64,000 nucleotides of DNA from UBA1724 sp963621575 (GCA_963621575.1 CAVFEH010000008.1:15529-79528), one strand, 5' to 3'; positions 7,796-16,555 are shown, counted from the stretch's first letter. Program-made: numbers and translations. Notes: a model not told the origin generated them from the letters alone.

Positions 7796-9261
7796 CAAAC
7801 GCCCTCCAGCAGCGACGCCACTGCGCCGCGGACGCCCTCTGCCTCCATGGCGTCCAGATGGGAGCACACCGCGTCGGCGAGCCCGGGGACACGGTTCAGG
7901 TCCTGTCCCCAGAAGGCCTCGTTTCCCAGGATACGACGGACGTATTCTTCCGTGGGGAGGGCGGCGTTCGCCGCGAAGAACTCCAGGACCTCCGGGGAGT
8001 CGCTGACGGGCCAGGAGACGCCGCCCAGGGAGGCGGTGGCCTTTCCGTCGCCGGATTTTCGCAGTTTGTAGAATCGCAGGAGCGCGGCCAGGGAGAAGGC
8101 CAGGACGGGTGGGAGGACGCCTTTCTGGTCCAGGTAGTCCAGGAGGGAGGGGAGCACGCGGACCTTCCATTTTGAGACGGAGTTCAGGGAGATGGAGAGG
8201 AGCCGGTGGTGCGCGAAGGGGTTGAGGAACCGTTCCACCACGCCGTCGGCGTAGAAGCGTTTTTCCTGGTCGGGGAGGGGGACCGTGGGGAAGATCTCGT
8301 CGTAGATGGCTCTTCGGGCCATCTTGCCGAAGAGCGGGTCCTTCATCATTTCGTCCACGAAGGTGATTCCGGCCATGGCGGCGGCCAGGACGTCGGCGGT
8401 GTGGGCGCCGTTGAGGAACCGGACCTTCCGGGTGCGGTAGGGCGTCTGGTCGGAGGTGACCGCCACGTGGAAGCCACATTCCTGGAGGGGGAGTCCCTCC
8501 AGGGTCCCGGGGGCGCATTCCAGGACGAGGAAATGGAAGAGCTCCCCGCAGTCCAGCAGGTTGTCCTTGTATCCCAGGCGTCGCTGGAATTCCTCGGCCT
8601 CCTCCCGGGGGTAGCCCGCCACGATGCGGTCCACCAGGGTGTTGACGTAGCGGCAGGAGTCCCCCAGCCAGGCGCGGAATGCCTCCGGGAGCCCCCACTC
8701 CTCCGCATATTGCAGGACGCAGCGCCTCAGGGTGGCGCCATTTTTGTCAATGAGCTCGCAGGGCAGGAAGACCACGGCCTTTGCCGGATCGCCGCTGAAG
8801 GCCTTCCAGCGCTCGTACAGGAGGCTCGCCACCTTGGCGGGGAAGGTGCGCTGGCATTTCCCGGGGGTGTATTCCTCGGGCTGGTGTTCGATGCCGGCCT
8901 CGGTGGTGTTGGAGAAGACAAACCGGAGTTCCGGAGCGCAGGCGGCGTCCACCGCGCCCTGCCAGTCCTCGTAGGGATTCACACAGCCCTTCACGGATTC
9001 TATGATCCGGTGCTCCTCGTGGGGCTTCCCGTCTGCCTGGCCGCGCAGAATCAGCGTGTAGAGGCCGCCCTGGGCGTTGAGGACCTCGCCCATGCCCTTC
9101 GCCAGCGGCTGGATGATCTGCACCATTCCGTTGAAGCGGCCCTGGCGGTTCATGCCGTCAATCATCCAGTCCACGAAGGCGCGCAGGAAGTTCCCCTCGC
9201 CAAACTGCAGGACCTTGACCGGGAGGGACGCCTCGGCTTCACGCTTGAGAAGAACGCACAT
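7795..9261 (-). CDS. uxaB: tagaturonate reductase (altronate oxidoreductase)
   Basis: NADH-dependent reduction of D-tagaturonate to D-altronate, the step before UxaA. The 488-residue protein starts MCVLLKREAEASLPVKVLQFGEGNFLRAF, with the dinucleotide-binding start of the mannitol-dehydrogenase superfamily. VRFLNGAHTADVLAA near residue 280 is the catalytic-domain motif characteristic of tagaturonate/fructuronate reductases. Length agrees with E. coli UxaB (483). It lies 54 bases after yejE-like and is translationally coupled to uxaA. No strong Shine-Dalgarno is visible before ATG 9261. Confidence 0.93.
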   Translation of the reverse strand: MCVLLKREAEASLPVKVLQFGEGNFLRAFVDWMIDGMNRQGRFNGMVQIIQPLAKGMGEVLNAQGGLYTLILRGQADGKPHEEHRIIESVKGCVNPYEDWQGAVDAACAPELRFVFSNTTEAGIEHQPEEYTPGKCQRTFPAKVASLLYERWKAFSGDPAKAVVFLPCELIDKNGATLRRCVLQYAEEWGLPEAFRAWLGDSCRYVNTLVDRIVAGYPREEAEEFQRRLGYKDNLLDCGELFHFLVLECAPGTLEGLPLQECGFHVAVTSDQTPYRTRKVRFLNGAHTADVLAAAMAGITFVDEMMKDPLFGKMARRAIYDEIFPTVPLPDQEKRFYADGVVERFLNPFAHHRLLSISLNSVSKWKVRVLPSLLDYLDQKGVLPPVLAFSLAALLRFYKLRKSGDGKATASLGGVSWPVSDSPEVLEFFAANAALPTEEYVRRILGNEAFWGQDLNRVPGLADAVCSHLDAMEAEGVRGAVASLLEGV

Positions 9262-9315
9262 AAGGAAGAAAACGGAGGGTGGGGTGGAAGGAAGTATGGA
9301 GTTCGGCCTGCGGGG

Positions 9316-10944
9316 CTACTGCAGTCTTTGTTGTTGCCGGGGGTCGAAGGCGTTTCGGACGCCCTCGCCGATGAAGACTCCGAGGAGCATGACGAGGAAG
9401 AGCGCCAGGGAGGGATAGAGGGTCAGCCACCAGGCGCCGCGTTCGGCTTGCGCCTGTGAGAGGAGCTCCCCCAGGCTGGGGGTGGGTGCGGGCAGTCCGA
9501 AGCCCAGGTAGTCCAGCGCGGCCAGGGATCCGATGGCCCCCACAAGGGAGAAGGGGAAGAGCGTGATGAGGGGCGTCAGGGCGTTTGGCAGAATATGCTG
9601 CAGGGCGATTCGCCAGCCGGGGATTCCCAGGCATTTCGCGGCCTCCACGAAGGGCTGTTTCCGCAGACGGAGGCTTTCGGCGCGCATGTAGTGCGAGATT
9701 CCGATCCAGTTGAAGATGGCGTAGCAGAAGAGGAGCAGGGAGAATCCGGCGCCGTAGAGGGATCCCATGAGGATCATGACGTAGAGGAAGGGCAGGGCGC
9801 TCCAGAGCTCCGTCAGGCGCTGCCCGGCCAGGTCCACCATTCCGCCGCAGTATCCCTGGAGGATTCCGGCCAGGGTTCCGAAGACCAGGGAGAAGAGGAC
9901 CAGGAGCATTCCGAAGTTCAGGGCGATGCGAAGGCCGTAGAAGACTCGTGCGAAGACGTCGCGCCCCGCGCTGTCCAGCCCCATGATGTGTCCGGGGACG
10001 GGCCGGAAGGGGAACCGGAGGGGTTCCTGCTCCACCTGGATCCGGATGCGTCGTCCCAGGGTCAGTTCCAGGTTCCAGGGCTCCAGGGCAAGCCCCGTCT
10101 CCTTCGCCTGCTCCCGGATGGCCTCGCGGCCCTCCTGCACTGCGCGGCGGAGCTCTTCCGGCAGCGCGAGATACTCTTCTGTCTTGCGCAGGGGACGCTC
10201 TTCACCGGGCAGGAAATCCCATTGCCGGGGGGAGAGCGCGCCGCCTGTGCCGGCGCTGGCCTCCAGGACGCGTGCGCGGAGGGTCCTTCGTCCGCCGGCG
10301 CGTTCTTCGGTGGCGGGGAAGGAGAGTTGCACGGGAGGGAGTCCCGTGCCCTGCCGGGGGGCCAGCGGAAATTCCAGCGCGGGACTCTTCTCGCCGCGCC
10401 AGCGGCTCTCCAGCTTCTGTGGAAGGTCCTCCGGCAGCCGCCACAGTTCCGCCAGCGGGCGGTTCTGGAATTCGGGGACGGGGGCGCCGGGGGGCAGGAG
10501 GCTCTCCACGCCGGTGCAGCGGGTGATGGCGAGTTCCGGATTCAGGGTCAGGCTGGCCACCCGGGGTTCCGGGGTCACCCGGACTCGTTCCCGGAGATGG
10601 GGGAGGATCTCCTCCCGGGAGACAATGCGGTAGGGATCGTTCTGGAAGAGCGGCCAGAGGACGAAATCGGCGCCGAAGACGCCCCGCGCCTTCAGCACGG
10701 CGTAGTCCGGCGCGGCGTCGCCGCCGTCGGGGGTGAAGGCCTTTGCGGGATAGCGGTGGAAGACGGGGAAGAACCACTTCCCGTCGTGGCGCAGGGCCAG
10801 CGGGGCGCTGTTGCAGGTGAGCTCCGCCACCAGGGTCGTGAGATAGAGTGCCGCCAACAGCAGGAAGCTCCACCATCCGCGGCGCAGGCGGCGGAAGCGC
10901 CTGAGGCGCTTCCCGAAGAGTGGGCTGGGCTTCCAGAAGGACAT
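9316..10944 (-). CDS. YejE/OppC-type peptide ABC transporter permease
   Basis: A 542-residue inner-membrane permease. The N-terminus (SPLFGKRLRRFRRLRRGWWSF, then a membrane helix ending near residue 45, then AELTCNSAPL) and the phrase KWFFPVFHRYPAKAF match YejE of the microcin-C/oligopeptide family. A long periplasmic insert follows (about residues 60-300), longer than in YejE. The C-terminal permease module has the EAA-like motif EAAKCLGIPGWRIALQHILPN and GYLGFG-like DYLGFGLPAP. Start ATG 10944 fits the YejE start; the frame continues upstream without family resemblance. YejA, YejB and YejF are absent here; the orphan ATPase at 1212 might or might not be a partner. Confidence 0.87.
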   Translation of the reverse strand: MSFWKPSPLFGKRLRRFRRLRRGWWSFLLLAALYLTTLVAELTCNSAPLALRHDGKWFFPVFHRYPAKAFTPDGGDAAPDYAVLKARGVFGADFVLWPLFQNDPYRIVSREEILPHLRERVRVTPEPRVASLTLNPELAITRCTGVESLLPPGAPVPEFQNRPLAELWRLPEDLPQKLESRWRGEKSPALEFPLAPRQGTGLPPVQLSFPATEERAGGRRTLRARVLEASAGTGGALSPRQWDFLPGEERPLRKTEEYLALPEELRRAVQEGREAIREQAKETGLALEPWNLELTLGRRIRIQVEQEPLRFPFRPVPGHIMGLDSAGRDVFARVFYGLRIALNFGMLLVLFSLVFGTLAGILQGYCGGMVDLAGQRLTELWSALPFLYVMILMGSLYGAGFSLLLFCYAIFNWIGISHYMRAESLRLRKQPFVEAAKCLGIPGWRIALQHILPNALTPLITLFPFSLVGAIGSLAALDYLGFGLPAPTPSLGELLSQAQAERGAWWLTLYPSLALFLVMLLGVFIGEGVRNAFDPRQQQRLQ

Positions 10945-10976
10945 GGGGCGGAGGGGAAAGTCGCGGGGGATGTGGG

Positions 10977-12125
10977 TTATTTCAGGGCCTTCCTGGTGGT
11001 CCTGGGGGATTCCAGCCCCTCTTTCAGGTGGAAGCGGCGCCCCGCCGCTTCGCCGGCGGCGCGGTGTTCCCGGGAGAGCATGGTGGAGGTATGGTGGTGG
11101 GAGCGCAGGCGGGGATAGACCCACCGGCAGTATTCCTCCAGATGCGTGCGGTCCCATTGCACCAGCGCGCGCATCTCCGGACGCTGGTTCTGCTCCCGCA
11201 GCGCCTGCCGGAAGCCGTCCAGGACCCCCAGTTCGAAGTCCCGGCGCACCCGTGCCCGCGAGAGCGCCTGTCCCAGCATGAGGGGCGGCAGCTGGTAGAG
11301 CGCCTGTTTCATGTAGGAGCGGAGGCAGTCGTAGACGTATGTGGCGATGCGCAGGTCTTTTCGGGTGCCGCAGATGCTCAGCTGGTGCCGCAGGGCGCCG
11401 GGGCGGGGGGACTCCAGGTCCGGCACATTTTCCCAGATGGCGCGCACGTGGTAGAATTCCTGGAGGATGCCGGCCAGGGTGGATTCCCGGATCTCCATGC
11501 GGGGGAGGGGGCATCCCAGCAGGACGGTGTAGTAGTCCATCCCCTCCGCGCCCTCTTCCTGGAGCTCGCCATACGACTCCTGGTAGCGGGCCTCCAGCTC
11601 GCGGGCCTTCAACAACGCGGAACGGGCCTCCTCCCCGTTGGGGCTCTTCGAAAGCGACAGCAACTTCCGGATCTTCACCAGCAGACGGGACTGCGGAGTC
11701 CGCGCGCCCTCGGATTCCCCCGGGGAATCCTCTTCCTCCCGGTAGACCACCTGGTCCAGCGTCGGGTAGTCCCCCGAGGCCTGGGGACGCGCCCCCAGGC
11801 CTCTGCACGCCGACAGGAAGCGGGGGCCATGGGGCGCCTCGTCCAATCCCGGGTAGAGCGCCTCCACCAGCTGGTGCGCCATCTCGTGGCGCACGACATC
11901 CACCACCGCATACCAGGGATGCTCCAGGACCAGCCTCTCATTCAACTCAATGCACTGGGACCGGCCGCCGCGCCACTGCCCCCAGCGCCCCGGCAGCTCC
12001 CGGGAGACCGAGAAAAGGGGCCGGTGCATCAGCGCGCGCTGGCTGGGGGGAAGGCGCAGGACGGCATCGTCCCACTCCCGCTCCAGGGCCTTGGCGAGCG
12101 CGCTGGTGAAGAAGGGCGAAGACAT
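10977..12125 (-). CDS. SprT-like zinc metallopeptidase fused to DUF2786
   Basis: A 382-residue cytoplasmic protein. An N-terminal SprT-like region carries the zincin motif HEMAHQLVEALYP near residue 80. A DUF2786 segment follows (SRLLVKIRKLLSLSKSPNGE and LLKARELEARYQ, about residues 145-185), then a C-terminal region that usually accompanies DUF2786. Fusion of these parts is known in bacteria, but substrate and role are unknown; SprT-like proteases elsewhere act on DNA-protein crosslinks. It is the first gene of a minus-strand run into yejE-like (32-base gap) and uxaBA, and is divergent from rpsA. Confidence 0.8.
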   Translation of the reverse strand: MSSPFFTSALAKALEREWDDAVLRLPPSQRALMHRPLFSVSRELPGRWGQWRGGRSQCIELNERLVLEHPWYAVVDVVRHEMAHQLVEALYPGLDEAPHGPRFLSACRGLGARPQASGDYPTLDQVVYREEEDSPGESEGARTPQSRLLVKIRKLLSLSKSPNGEEARSALLKARELEARYQESYGELQEEGAEGMDYYTVLLGCPLPRMEIRESTLAGILQEFYHVRAIWENVPDLESPRPGALRHQLSICGTRKDLRIATYVYDCLRSYMKQALYQLPPLMLGQALSRARVRRDFELGVLDGFRQALREQNQRPEMRALVQWDRTHLEEYCRWVYPRLRSHHHTSTMLSREHRAAGEAAGRRFHLKEGLESPRTTRKALK

Positions 12126-12267
12126 GGGCAGGGTGGGCGGCGGTGGAGAGGGAGGGGGCGGGGTGGCGGCGGATGTCGCCGGAGAAGGAAACGCAATAAC
12201 GTAACGCGGCTGGGGTGGGCTGGCGCGCCAGGGAGTCGGGCCCGCCGTTGGAAGCGTTCCGGGGACA

Positions 12268-12295
12268 TTGAAGTTGTCAGAAAGTGTCTTATATT
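12268..12295 (+). promoter_or_regulatory. rpsA promoter with two phased TGTC boxes
   Basis: TTGAAG (12268-12273), 16-base spacer, TATATT (12290-12295). The spacer contains TGTC at 12275 and 12285, ten bases apart, in a context (TTGTCAGAAAGTGTC) close to that of pseudopilin 3 (TTGTCAGAATATGTC). A leader of about 115 bases separates the predicted start from the ATG. Confidence 0.55.
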
Positions 12296-12417
12296 ACACG
12301 ACTTCCGGCCGCTGCTCCGGCGCCAGACGGCCGTCGTGCGGGTTCTCCGCGCGGCTTCTTCTTTTTTTGCGCTTCGTATCTCCCCTAGACAGAGTCAACC
12401 AAATCATCAACCCGCGT

Positions 12418-14148
12418 ATGAGTAACATTGAATTAGACAACATGCCGTCGATGGAAGAGCTGCTGCAGGGCGGCTCCACACAGGCGAAGAGCATCCAGGA
12501 AAACACCATCGTCAACGGCACGATTGCCCAGAAGAACGAGAACGGAATCCTTCTCGACGTGGGTGGCAAGTCCGAATCCTTCATTGACCGCAGCGACCTG
12601 AAGGACTTCGAGGATCTGAAGGTTGGCGACGAACTCGAGGTCTACGTCGAGCGCGTCGAGGGCGAGAACAGCGCCCCCCAGGTCTCCGTGAAGAAGGCCG
12701 AGGCCCAGCGCGCCTGGAACGACATCATCGAGAATCACCAGGAGGGCTCCATCATCAAGGGCCGCATCACCAGCCGCGTCAAGGGCGGCTTCATCGTGGA
12801 CGTGGGCGTGGAGGCCTTCCTGCCCGGCTCCCAGGTGGACCTGGGCGCGCCCCGCGACCTGGATTCCTACGTGGACCAGGAGATGGATTTCAAGATCATC
12901 AAGATCAACACCGAGCGCAAGAACGTGGTCCTCTCCCGCCGCGAGATCCTCGAGGAGGAGCGCAACCGCCTCCGCGCGAAGCTGCTGGAGGAGCTCCAGC
13001 CCGGCCAGATCCGCAAGGGTGTCGTCAAGAACATCACCGACTTCGGCGCCTTCGTGGACCTCAATGGCATGGACGGACTGCTCCACATCACCGACATGAG
13101 CTGGAGCCGCGTCACGGATCCCCACACCGTGGTCCACAAGGACCAGGAGCTGGAGGTCATGATCCTGGAGGTCGACAAGGAGCGCCAGCGCGTCTCCCTG
13201 GGCCTCAAGCAGAAGGAGGGAAACCCCTGGGACACCGTCGACGTCAAGTACCCCGTCAACAGCCGCGTCCACGGAAAGGTCGTCAACGTCATGCCCTATG
13301 GTGCCTTTGTGGAACTTGAGGAGGGCATCGAGGGCCTCATCCACGTCACCGAGATGAGCTGGACCAAGAAGGTCAACCGCGCCAGCGACGTGCTCAACAT
13401 CGGCGACGAGGTGGACGCCGTGGTGCTGGCCGTCCACAAGGCCGACCGGAAGATCTCCCTGGGTCTCCGCCAGGCCCAGCCCAATCCCTGGGAGCTCATC
13501 AAGGAGAAGTATCCCAAGGGCACCCGCATCAAGGGCAAGGTCCGCAACATGACCGGCTACGGCGCCTTCGTCCAGATCCAGGACGACATCGACGGCATGA
13601 TCCACGTCTCCGACATGAGCTGGATCCGCAAGATCAACCATCCCTCCGAAGTGCTCCAGAAGGGCATGGAGGTGGAGGCCGTCATCCAGGACGTGGACGT
13701 GGAGAACCAGCGCATCAGCCTCTCCATGAAGAAGCTCACCGATGATCCCTGGCAGAACATCCAGGAGAAGTACAAGGTCGGCGACACCGTCACCGGAAAG
13801 GTCACCAAGCTGGCCAGCTTCGGTGCCTTCGTTGAACTCGACGGCGGGATTGATGGGCTCATCCACATCTCCGAGCTCTCCGACGAGCGCGTGAACCGCG
13901 TCAAGGACGTGGTCAACGTCGGCCAGACCGTTACCGCCCGCGTGAAGAACATCTCCACCGACGAGCGCCGCATCGGCCTCACCATGAAGACCGGAAACGC
14001 CACCTTCGAGAACAACGACCGGCCCACCGCCGGCGCGACCTTCTCCAGCACACCCGAGGTCTCTGGACTCGGCGGACTCTCCGCCGCCTTCGACGCCGCC
14101 CTCGGCGCCAAGGAGAACACTCTCGAGGTCGACGGAACCAAGGAGTAA
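12418..14148 (+). CDS. rpsA: 30S ribosomal protein S1
   Basis: RNA-binding ribosomal protein that helps recruit mRNA to the 30S subunit. The 576-residue protein contains six S1/OB repeats, beginning with GTIAQKNENGILLDVGGKSE and GRITSRVKGGFIVDVGVEAF (the two degenerate ribosome-binding repeats) and followed by four canonical repeats with the GAFV core (for example ITDFGAFVDLNGMDGLLHI). Length and repeat number match the classical Gram-negative S1. Start ATG 12418 gives MSNIELDNMPSMEELL; earlier in-frame starts add unrelated sequence. Strong reliance on S1 would fit the many genes here that lack a clear Shine-Dalgarno (inference). Confidence 0.97.
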   Translation: MSNIELDNMPSMEELLQGGSTQAKSIQENTIVNGTIAQKNENGILLDVGGKSESFIDRSDLKDFEDLKVGDELEVYVERVEGENSAPQVSVKKAEAQRAWNDIIENHQEGSIIKGRITSRVKGGFIVDVGVEAFLPGSQVDLGAPRDLDSYVDQEMDFKIIKINTERKNVVLSRREILEEERNRLRAKLLEELQPGQIRKGVVKNITDFGAFVDLNGMDGLLHITDMSWSRVTDPHTVVHKDQELEVMILEVDKERQRVSLGLKQKEGNPWDTVDVKYPVNSRVHGKVVNVMPYGAFVELEEGIEGLIHVTEMSWTKKVNRASDVLNIGDEVDAVVLAVHKADRKISLGLRQAQPNPWELIKEKYPKGTRIKGKVRNMTGYGAFVQIQDDIDGMIHVSDMSWIRKINHPSEVLQKGMEVEAVIQDVDVENQRISLSMKKLTDDPWQNIQEKYKVGDTVTGKVTKLASFGAFVELDGGIDGLIHISELSDERVNRVKDVVNVGQTVTARVKNISTDERRIGLTMKTGNATFENNDRPTAGATFSSTPEVSGLGGLSAAFDAALGAKENTLEVDGTKE

Positions 14149-14202
14149 TGGCGCAGTCTCCCGGCAACGCCAAACAAGGCGCGTGCCGGGAGAGTTGACA
14201 CC

Positions 14203-14246
14203 CAAAAAAGGGCCCTTCGGCGAATTCGCCGGAGGGCCTTTGTTTT
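14203..14246 (+). terminator. intrinsic terminator of rpsA
   Basis: Stem GGGCCCTTCGGCGAATTCGC / CCGGAGGGCC closing on GAATTC, preceded by A6 and followed by TTTGTTTT. Almost identical to the terminator at 15384. Confidence 0.85.
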
Positions 14247-14362
14247 GCGTCCATGGGGAGCGAGGAATCGGGGACGCCTCTGGGCTGCGTCAAAACGGGG
14301 CCGCAAAGGACTCCCCACTCCCCCCCCCGACGGCGGCACAGCAGTCTTGGATGGACTATTTT

Positions 14363-14414
14363 TTGACAAACCATGACAGAGTTTTGGCGTTGTCGTAAAC
14401 TGTCGCAACTTGTC
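14363..14414 (+). promoter_or_regulatory. phased-TGTC promoter region of pseudopilin 2
   Basis: TTGACA at 14363 and CATGACAG at 14372 precede TGTC boxes at 14391, 14401 and 14411, exactly ten bases apart. A G7 tract and a further TGTC follow. A TTGGCG at 14384 is in the position of the -35 proposed for the paralogues, but the -10 here is poor. Confidence 0.5.
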
Positions 14415-14542
14415 GTGGGGGGGTAGAATTGTCTGTAAATCTGTGCGTCAGCCCTTGATATTTGGGGAGATTTTTGGATATACTTTTCCCAGTGCTTCCT
14501 TTGTTGAAGTTTTTCATCCACATCATCACAGGAGAACAGAAT

Positions 14543-15346
14543 ATGCGGAAATCCTTTACCCTGATTGAATTGCTGGTCGTGATCGCGATCATCGCCATTC
14601 TGGCGGCCATGCTGCTGCCCGCGCTTTCCAAGGCCCGTGAGAAGGCCCGCGCCGCCAGCTGCACCAACAACCTGAAGCAGCTCACCCTGGCCTACATCGT
14701 CTATGGCGATTCCTACGAGGGCTACTGGTGCATTGGCTTCACGGGACTTTCCCAGTGGCTGGGCGAGGCCGCCACGAACGGCACCCTGGAGGGCTGGGAG
14801 AATGCGCAGGTCGCCGACTGGGGCAGCAACGACGAGACCCGCTGGGGGCAGCGCACCCCCATCGCCTTCTGCCCCAATGCCAAAAAGAAGGCCGCGAACC
14901 TGGCCTACGGCATCATTTGCTCTGAAGCCCGCATGTACGGCCCCGGGTGCTACCGCGCCCTGGCCTACACCAAGTGGCCCGGCGGTGAGGATTGGCGCGG
15001 CGTCTACATCCGCCCCGAGCAGTTCAAGGCCCCCTCCGCGTTCTTCCTCTGGGGTGACGCCATCCATACCGGAGACGAGAACAAGTATGCCGCCGGTGTG
15101 ACCGAACCCCGCGGGGGAGAGATCTTCCACAACCTCTGCTCCCACGGCACCTCCGGAACCCCCTTCGCCTTCGCCGACGGACACGTGGAGTCCATCATCA
15201 AGGGAGAGAAGTACGCAGAGCTCGCCGACACCGAATGCCAGGCATTGGGTGGAAAGTACTACGCCTGGTATCCCTACGAGGGCCCACACTCCAACACTTG
15301 GGTCTATGAAAACTTCACGAAACGATCCGTCTCCTACAGCCGGTAA
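14543..15346 (+). CDS. type II/IV prepilin-like protein, paralogue 2
   Basis: A 267-residue protein with the same processed N-terminus as paralogue 1 (MRKSFTLIELLVV...). The first 46 codons are nearly identical in DNA to paralogue 3, after which the sequences diverge. The exposed domain differs (cysteine-containing, with GYWCIGFTGLSQWLG, and a C-terminal FAFADGHVESIIKG). AGGAGAACAGAAT before ATG 14543 is the ribosome-binding site. Shared signal and divergent body suggest that paralogues are processed by one peptidase but display different domains. Confidence 0.9.
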   Translation: MRKSFTLIELLVVIAIIAILAAMLLPALSKAREKARAASCTNNLKQLTLAYIVYGDSYEGYWCIGFTGLSQWLGEAATNGTLEGWENAQVADWGSNDETRWGQRTPIAFCPNAKKKAANLAYGIICSEARMYGPGCYRALAYTKWPGGEDWRGVYIRPEQFKAPSAFFLWGDAIHTGDENKYAAGVTEPRGGEIFHNLCSHGTSGTPFAFADGHVESIIKGEKYAELADTECQALGGKYYAWYPYEGPHSNTWVYENFTKRSVSYSR

Positions 15347-15383
15347 AAACGCCTGATAGACGCGGCAAGGACCGTGAACCACA

Positions 15384-15421
15384 AAAAAGGGCCCTTCGGC
15401 GAATTCGCCGGAGGGCCTTTG
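15384..15421 (+). terminator. intrinsic terminator of pseudopilin 2
   Basis: Same stem and GAATTC loop as the rpsA terminator, with A-rich 5' flank and TTTGTT 3' flank. Confidence 0.85.
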
Positions 15422-15536
15422 TTGCGTCCATGGGGAGCGAGGAACCGGGGACGCCTCCGGGCTGCGTCAAAACGGGGCCGCCAAGGACTCCCCGCCCACC
15501 CCTGCCAGCGGCGTCGCAATCTTGGACGCGTTTTTT

Positions 15537-15588
15537 TTGACAAGCCATGACAGTATTTGAATGTTGTCAGAATATGTCATAACTTGTC
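15537..15588 (+). promoter_or_regulatory. phased-TGTC promoter region of pseudopilin 3
   Basis: TTGACA at 15537 and CATGACAG near 15546 precede TGTC boxes at 15565, 15575 and 15585. A candidate promoter is TTGAAT (15557-15562), 17-base spacer, TAACTT (15580-15585), with the boxes in the spacer and over the -10. A G8 tract follows. Confidence 0.55.
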
Positions 15589-15716
15589 GTGGGGGGGGTG
15601 AAAATGTCTGGATATTTGTGCGCCAGTCTTTGAGATTTGGGAGAATTATGGACATACTTTCTCCAGTGCTTCCTTTGTTGAAGTTTTTCATCCACACCAT
15701 CACAGGAGAACAGAAT

Positions 15717-16532
15717 ATGCGGAAATCCTTTACCCTGATTGAATTGCTGGTCGTGATCGCGATCATCGCCATTTTGGCGGCCATGCTGCTGCCCGCGCTT
15801 TCCAAGGCCCGTGAGAAGGCCCGCGCCATCAGCTGCACCAACAACCTGAAGCAGATCCAGCTGGGCAACCTCCTCTACGCCAACGACTATGACGACTACC
15901 TGCCTCCCGTCTGCTATGGGAACGCGGGGACAGCCTTCGGTACGGATTCCACTCCCACCGACGATGGACTCAAGACCATCCGTCCCTGGTTCTGCTACAA
16001 TCCCATGATTCCCGAGACCCCCATGGACTGGTCCACCTGGTATGACAAGGATCCCAAGGCCGCGAACCTGGATTCCGGCGAGGACAAGTCCTCCTGGCAC
16101 AAGGTCATGCACTGCCCCTCCTGCCCCACCAGCGAGCGCGTCCTGGGCAACATTGGCTACCAGGCCAACATCGGCATGGGCTTTGTCTACGGATGGTACG
16201 GCACTGACCCCACCACCCTGAACATCTCTGCCACCTGGCACCGCGTCAGCTCCATCAAATACCCCTCCATCTTTGTCAACATCATTGACGGCACCAACAG
16301 GCACGGCCTGAAGAATCTCTTCCTCACGAGCTGTGACCAGGTCTGCGCTTTCAGTGACCTCACCGTCCGTGCTGCCTACTTCCGCCATTCCAAGATGATG
16401 AACTTCAGCTTCAGCGACGGACACGTGGAGGCCATCAACGACCAGAAGTGCAACAACTGGAATCTGGCGAAGCAGTACTACTGGTATCCCGGCATGGACA
16501 GCGAGCTGGGCGGCGACAAGATCATGCAGTAA
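15717..16532 (+). CDS. type II/IV prepilin-like protein, paralogue 3
   Basis: A 271-residue prepilin-like protein. N-terminus as in the other two; the body is much closer to paralogue 1 than to its tandem neighbour (both have LYxNDYDDYLPP, NPMIPETPMDWS, HCPSCPTSER, HRxSSIKYP and HSKMMN-FSDGHVEA). So the tandem duplication explains the 5' region while the coding body shares descent with the gene at 2471, which suggests recombination within the family. ATG 15717 follows AGGAGAACAGAAT. Confidence 0.9.
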   Translation: MRKSFTLIELLVVIAIIAILAAMLLPALSKAREKARAISCTNNLKQIQLGNLLYANDYDDYLPPVCYGNAGTAFGTDSTPTDDGLKTIRPWFCYNPMIPETPMDWSTWYDKDPKAANLDSGEDKSSWHKVMHCPSCPTSERVLGNIGYQANIGMGFVYGWYGTDPTTLNISATWHRVSSIKYPSIFVNIIDGTNRHGLKNLFLTSCDQVCAFSDLTVRAAYFRHSKMMNFSFSDGHVEAINDQKCNNWNLAKQYYWYPGMDSELGGDKIMQ

Positions 16533-16555
16533 GGGCGCAGGCGTCTGACGCAAAA

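Larger units (their letters stand above)
14201..14680 (+). repeat. direct repeat copy 1 (terminator + promoter + pseudopilin 5' end)
   Basis: About 480 bases that recur with high identity at 15380-15854. The unit holds the upstream gene's terminator, a spacer with CCATGGGGAGCGAGGAA and GGGCTGCGTCAAAACGGGG, the phased-TGTC promoter, the leader and the first 46 codons of the pseudopilin. Identity ends inside the coding sequence just after NNLKQ. It looks like the product of a tandem duplication that used the terminator as one border. Confidence 0.85.
15380..15854 (+). repeat. direct repeat copy 2 (terminator + promoter + pseudopilin 5' end)
   Basis: Second copy of the unit at 14201-14680, with scattered substitutions and small indels in the spacer but a nearly unchanged leader and first 46 codons. 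The repeat period is about 1.17 kb, one gene plus its control region. Confidence 0.85.

Noticed and set aside
7796..8698. N-terminal extension of uxaA
   Set aside because: The extension lies inside uxaB in another frame and is Arg/Pro/Gly-rich; the SAF-domain start at 7795 fits the family.
14363..14368. TTGACA as a consensus -35 for pseudopilin 2
   Set aside because: No -10-like hexamer lies 15-18 bases downstream; it is listed only as part of the control region.
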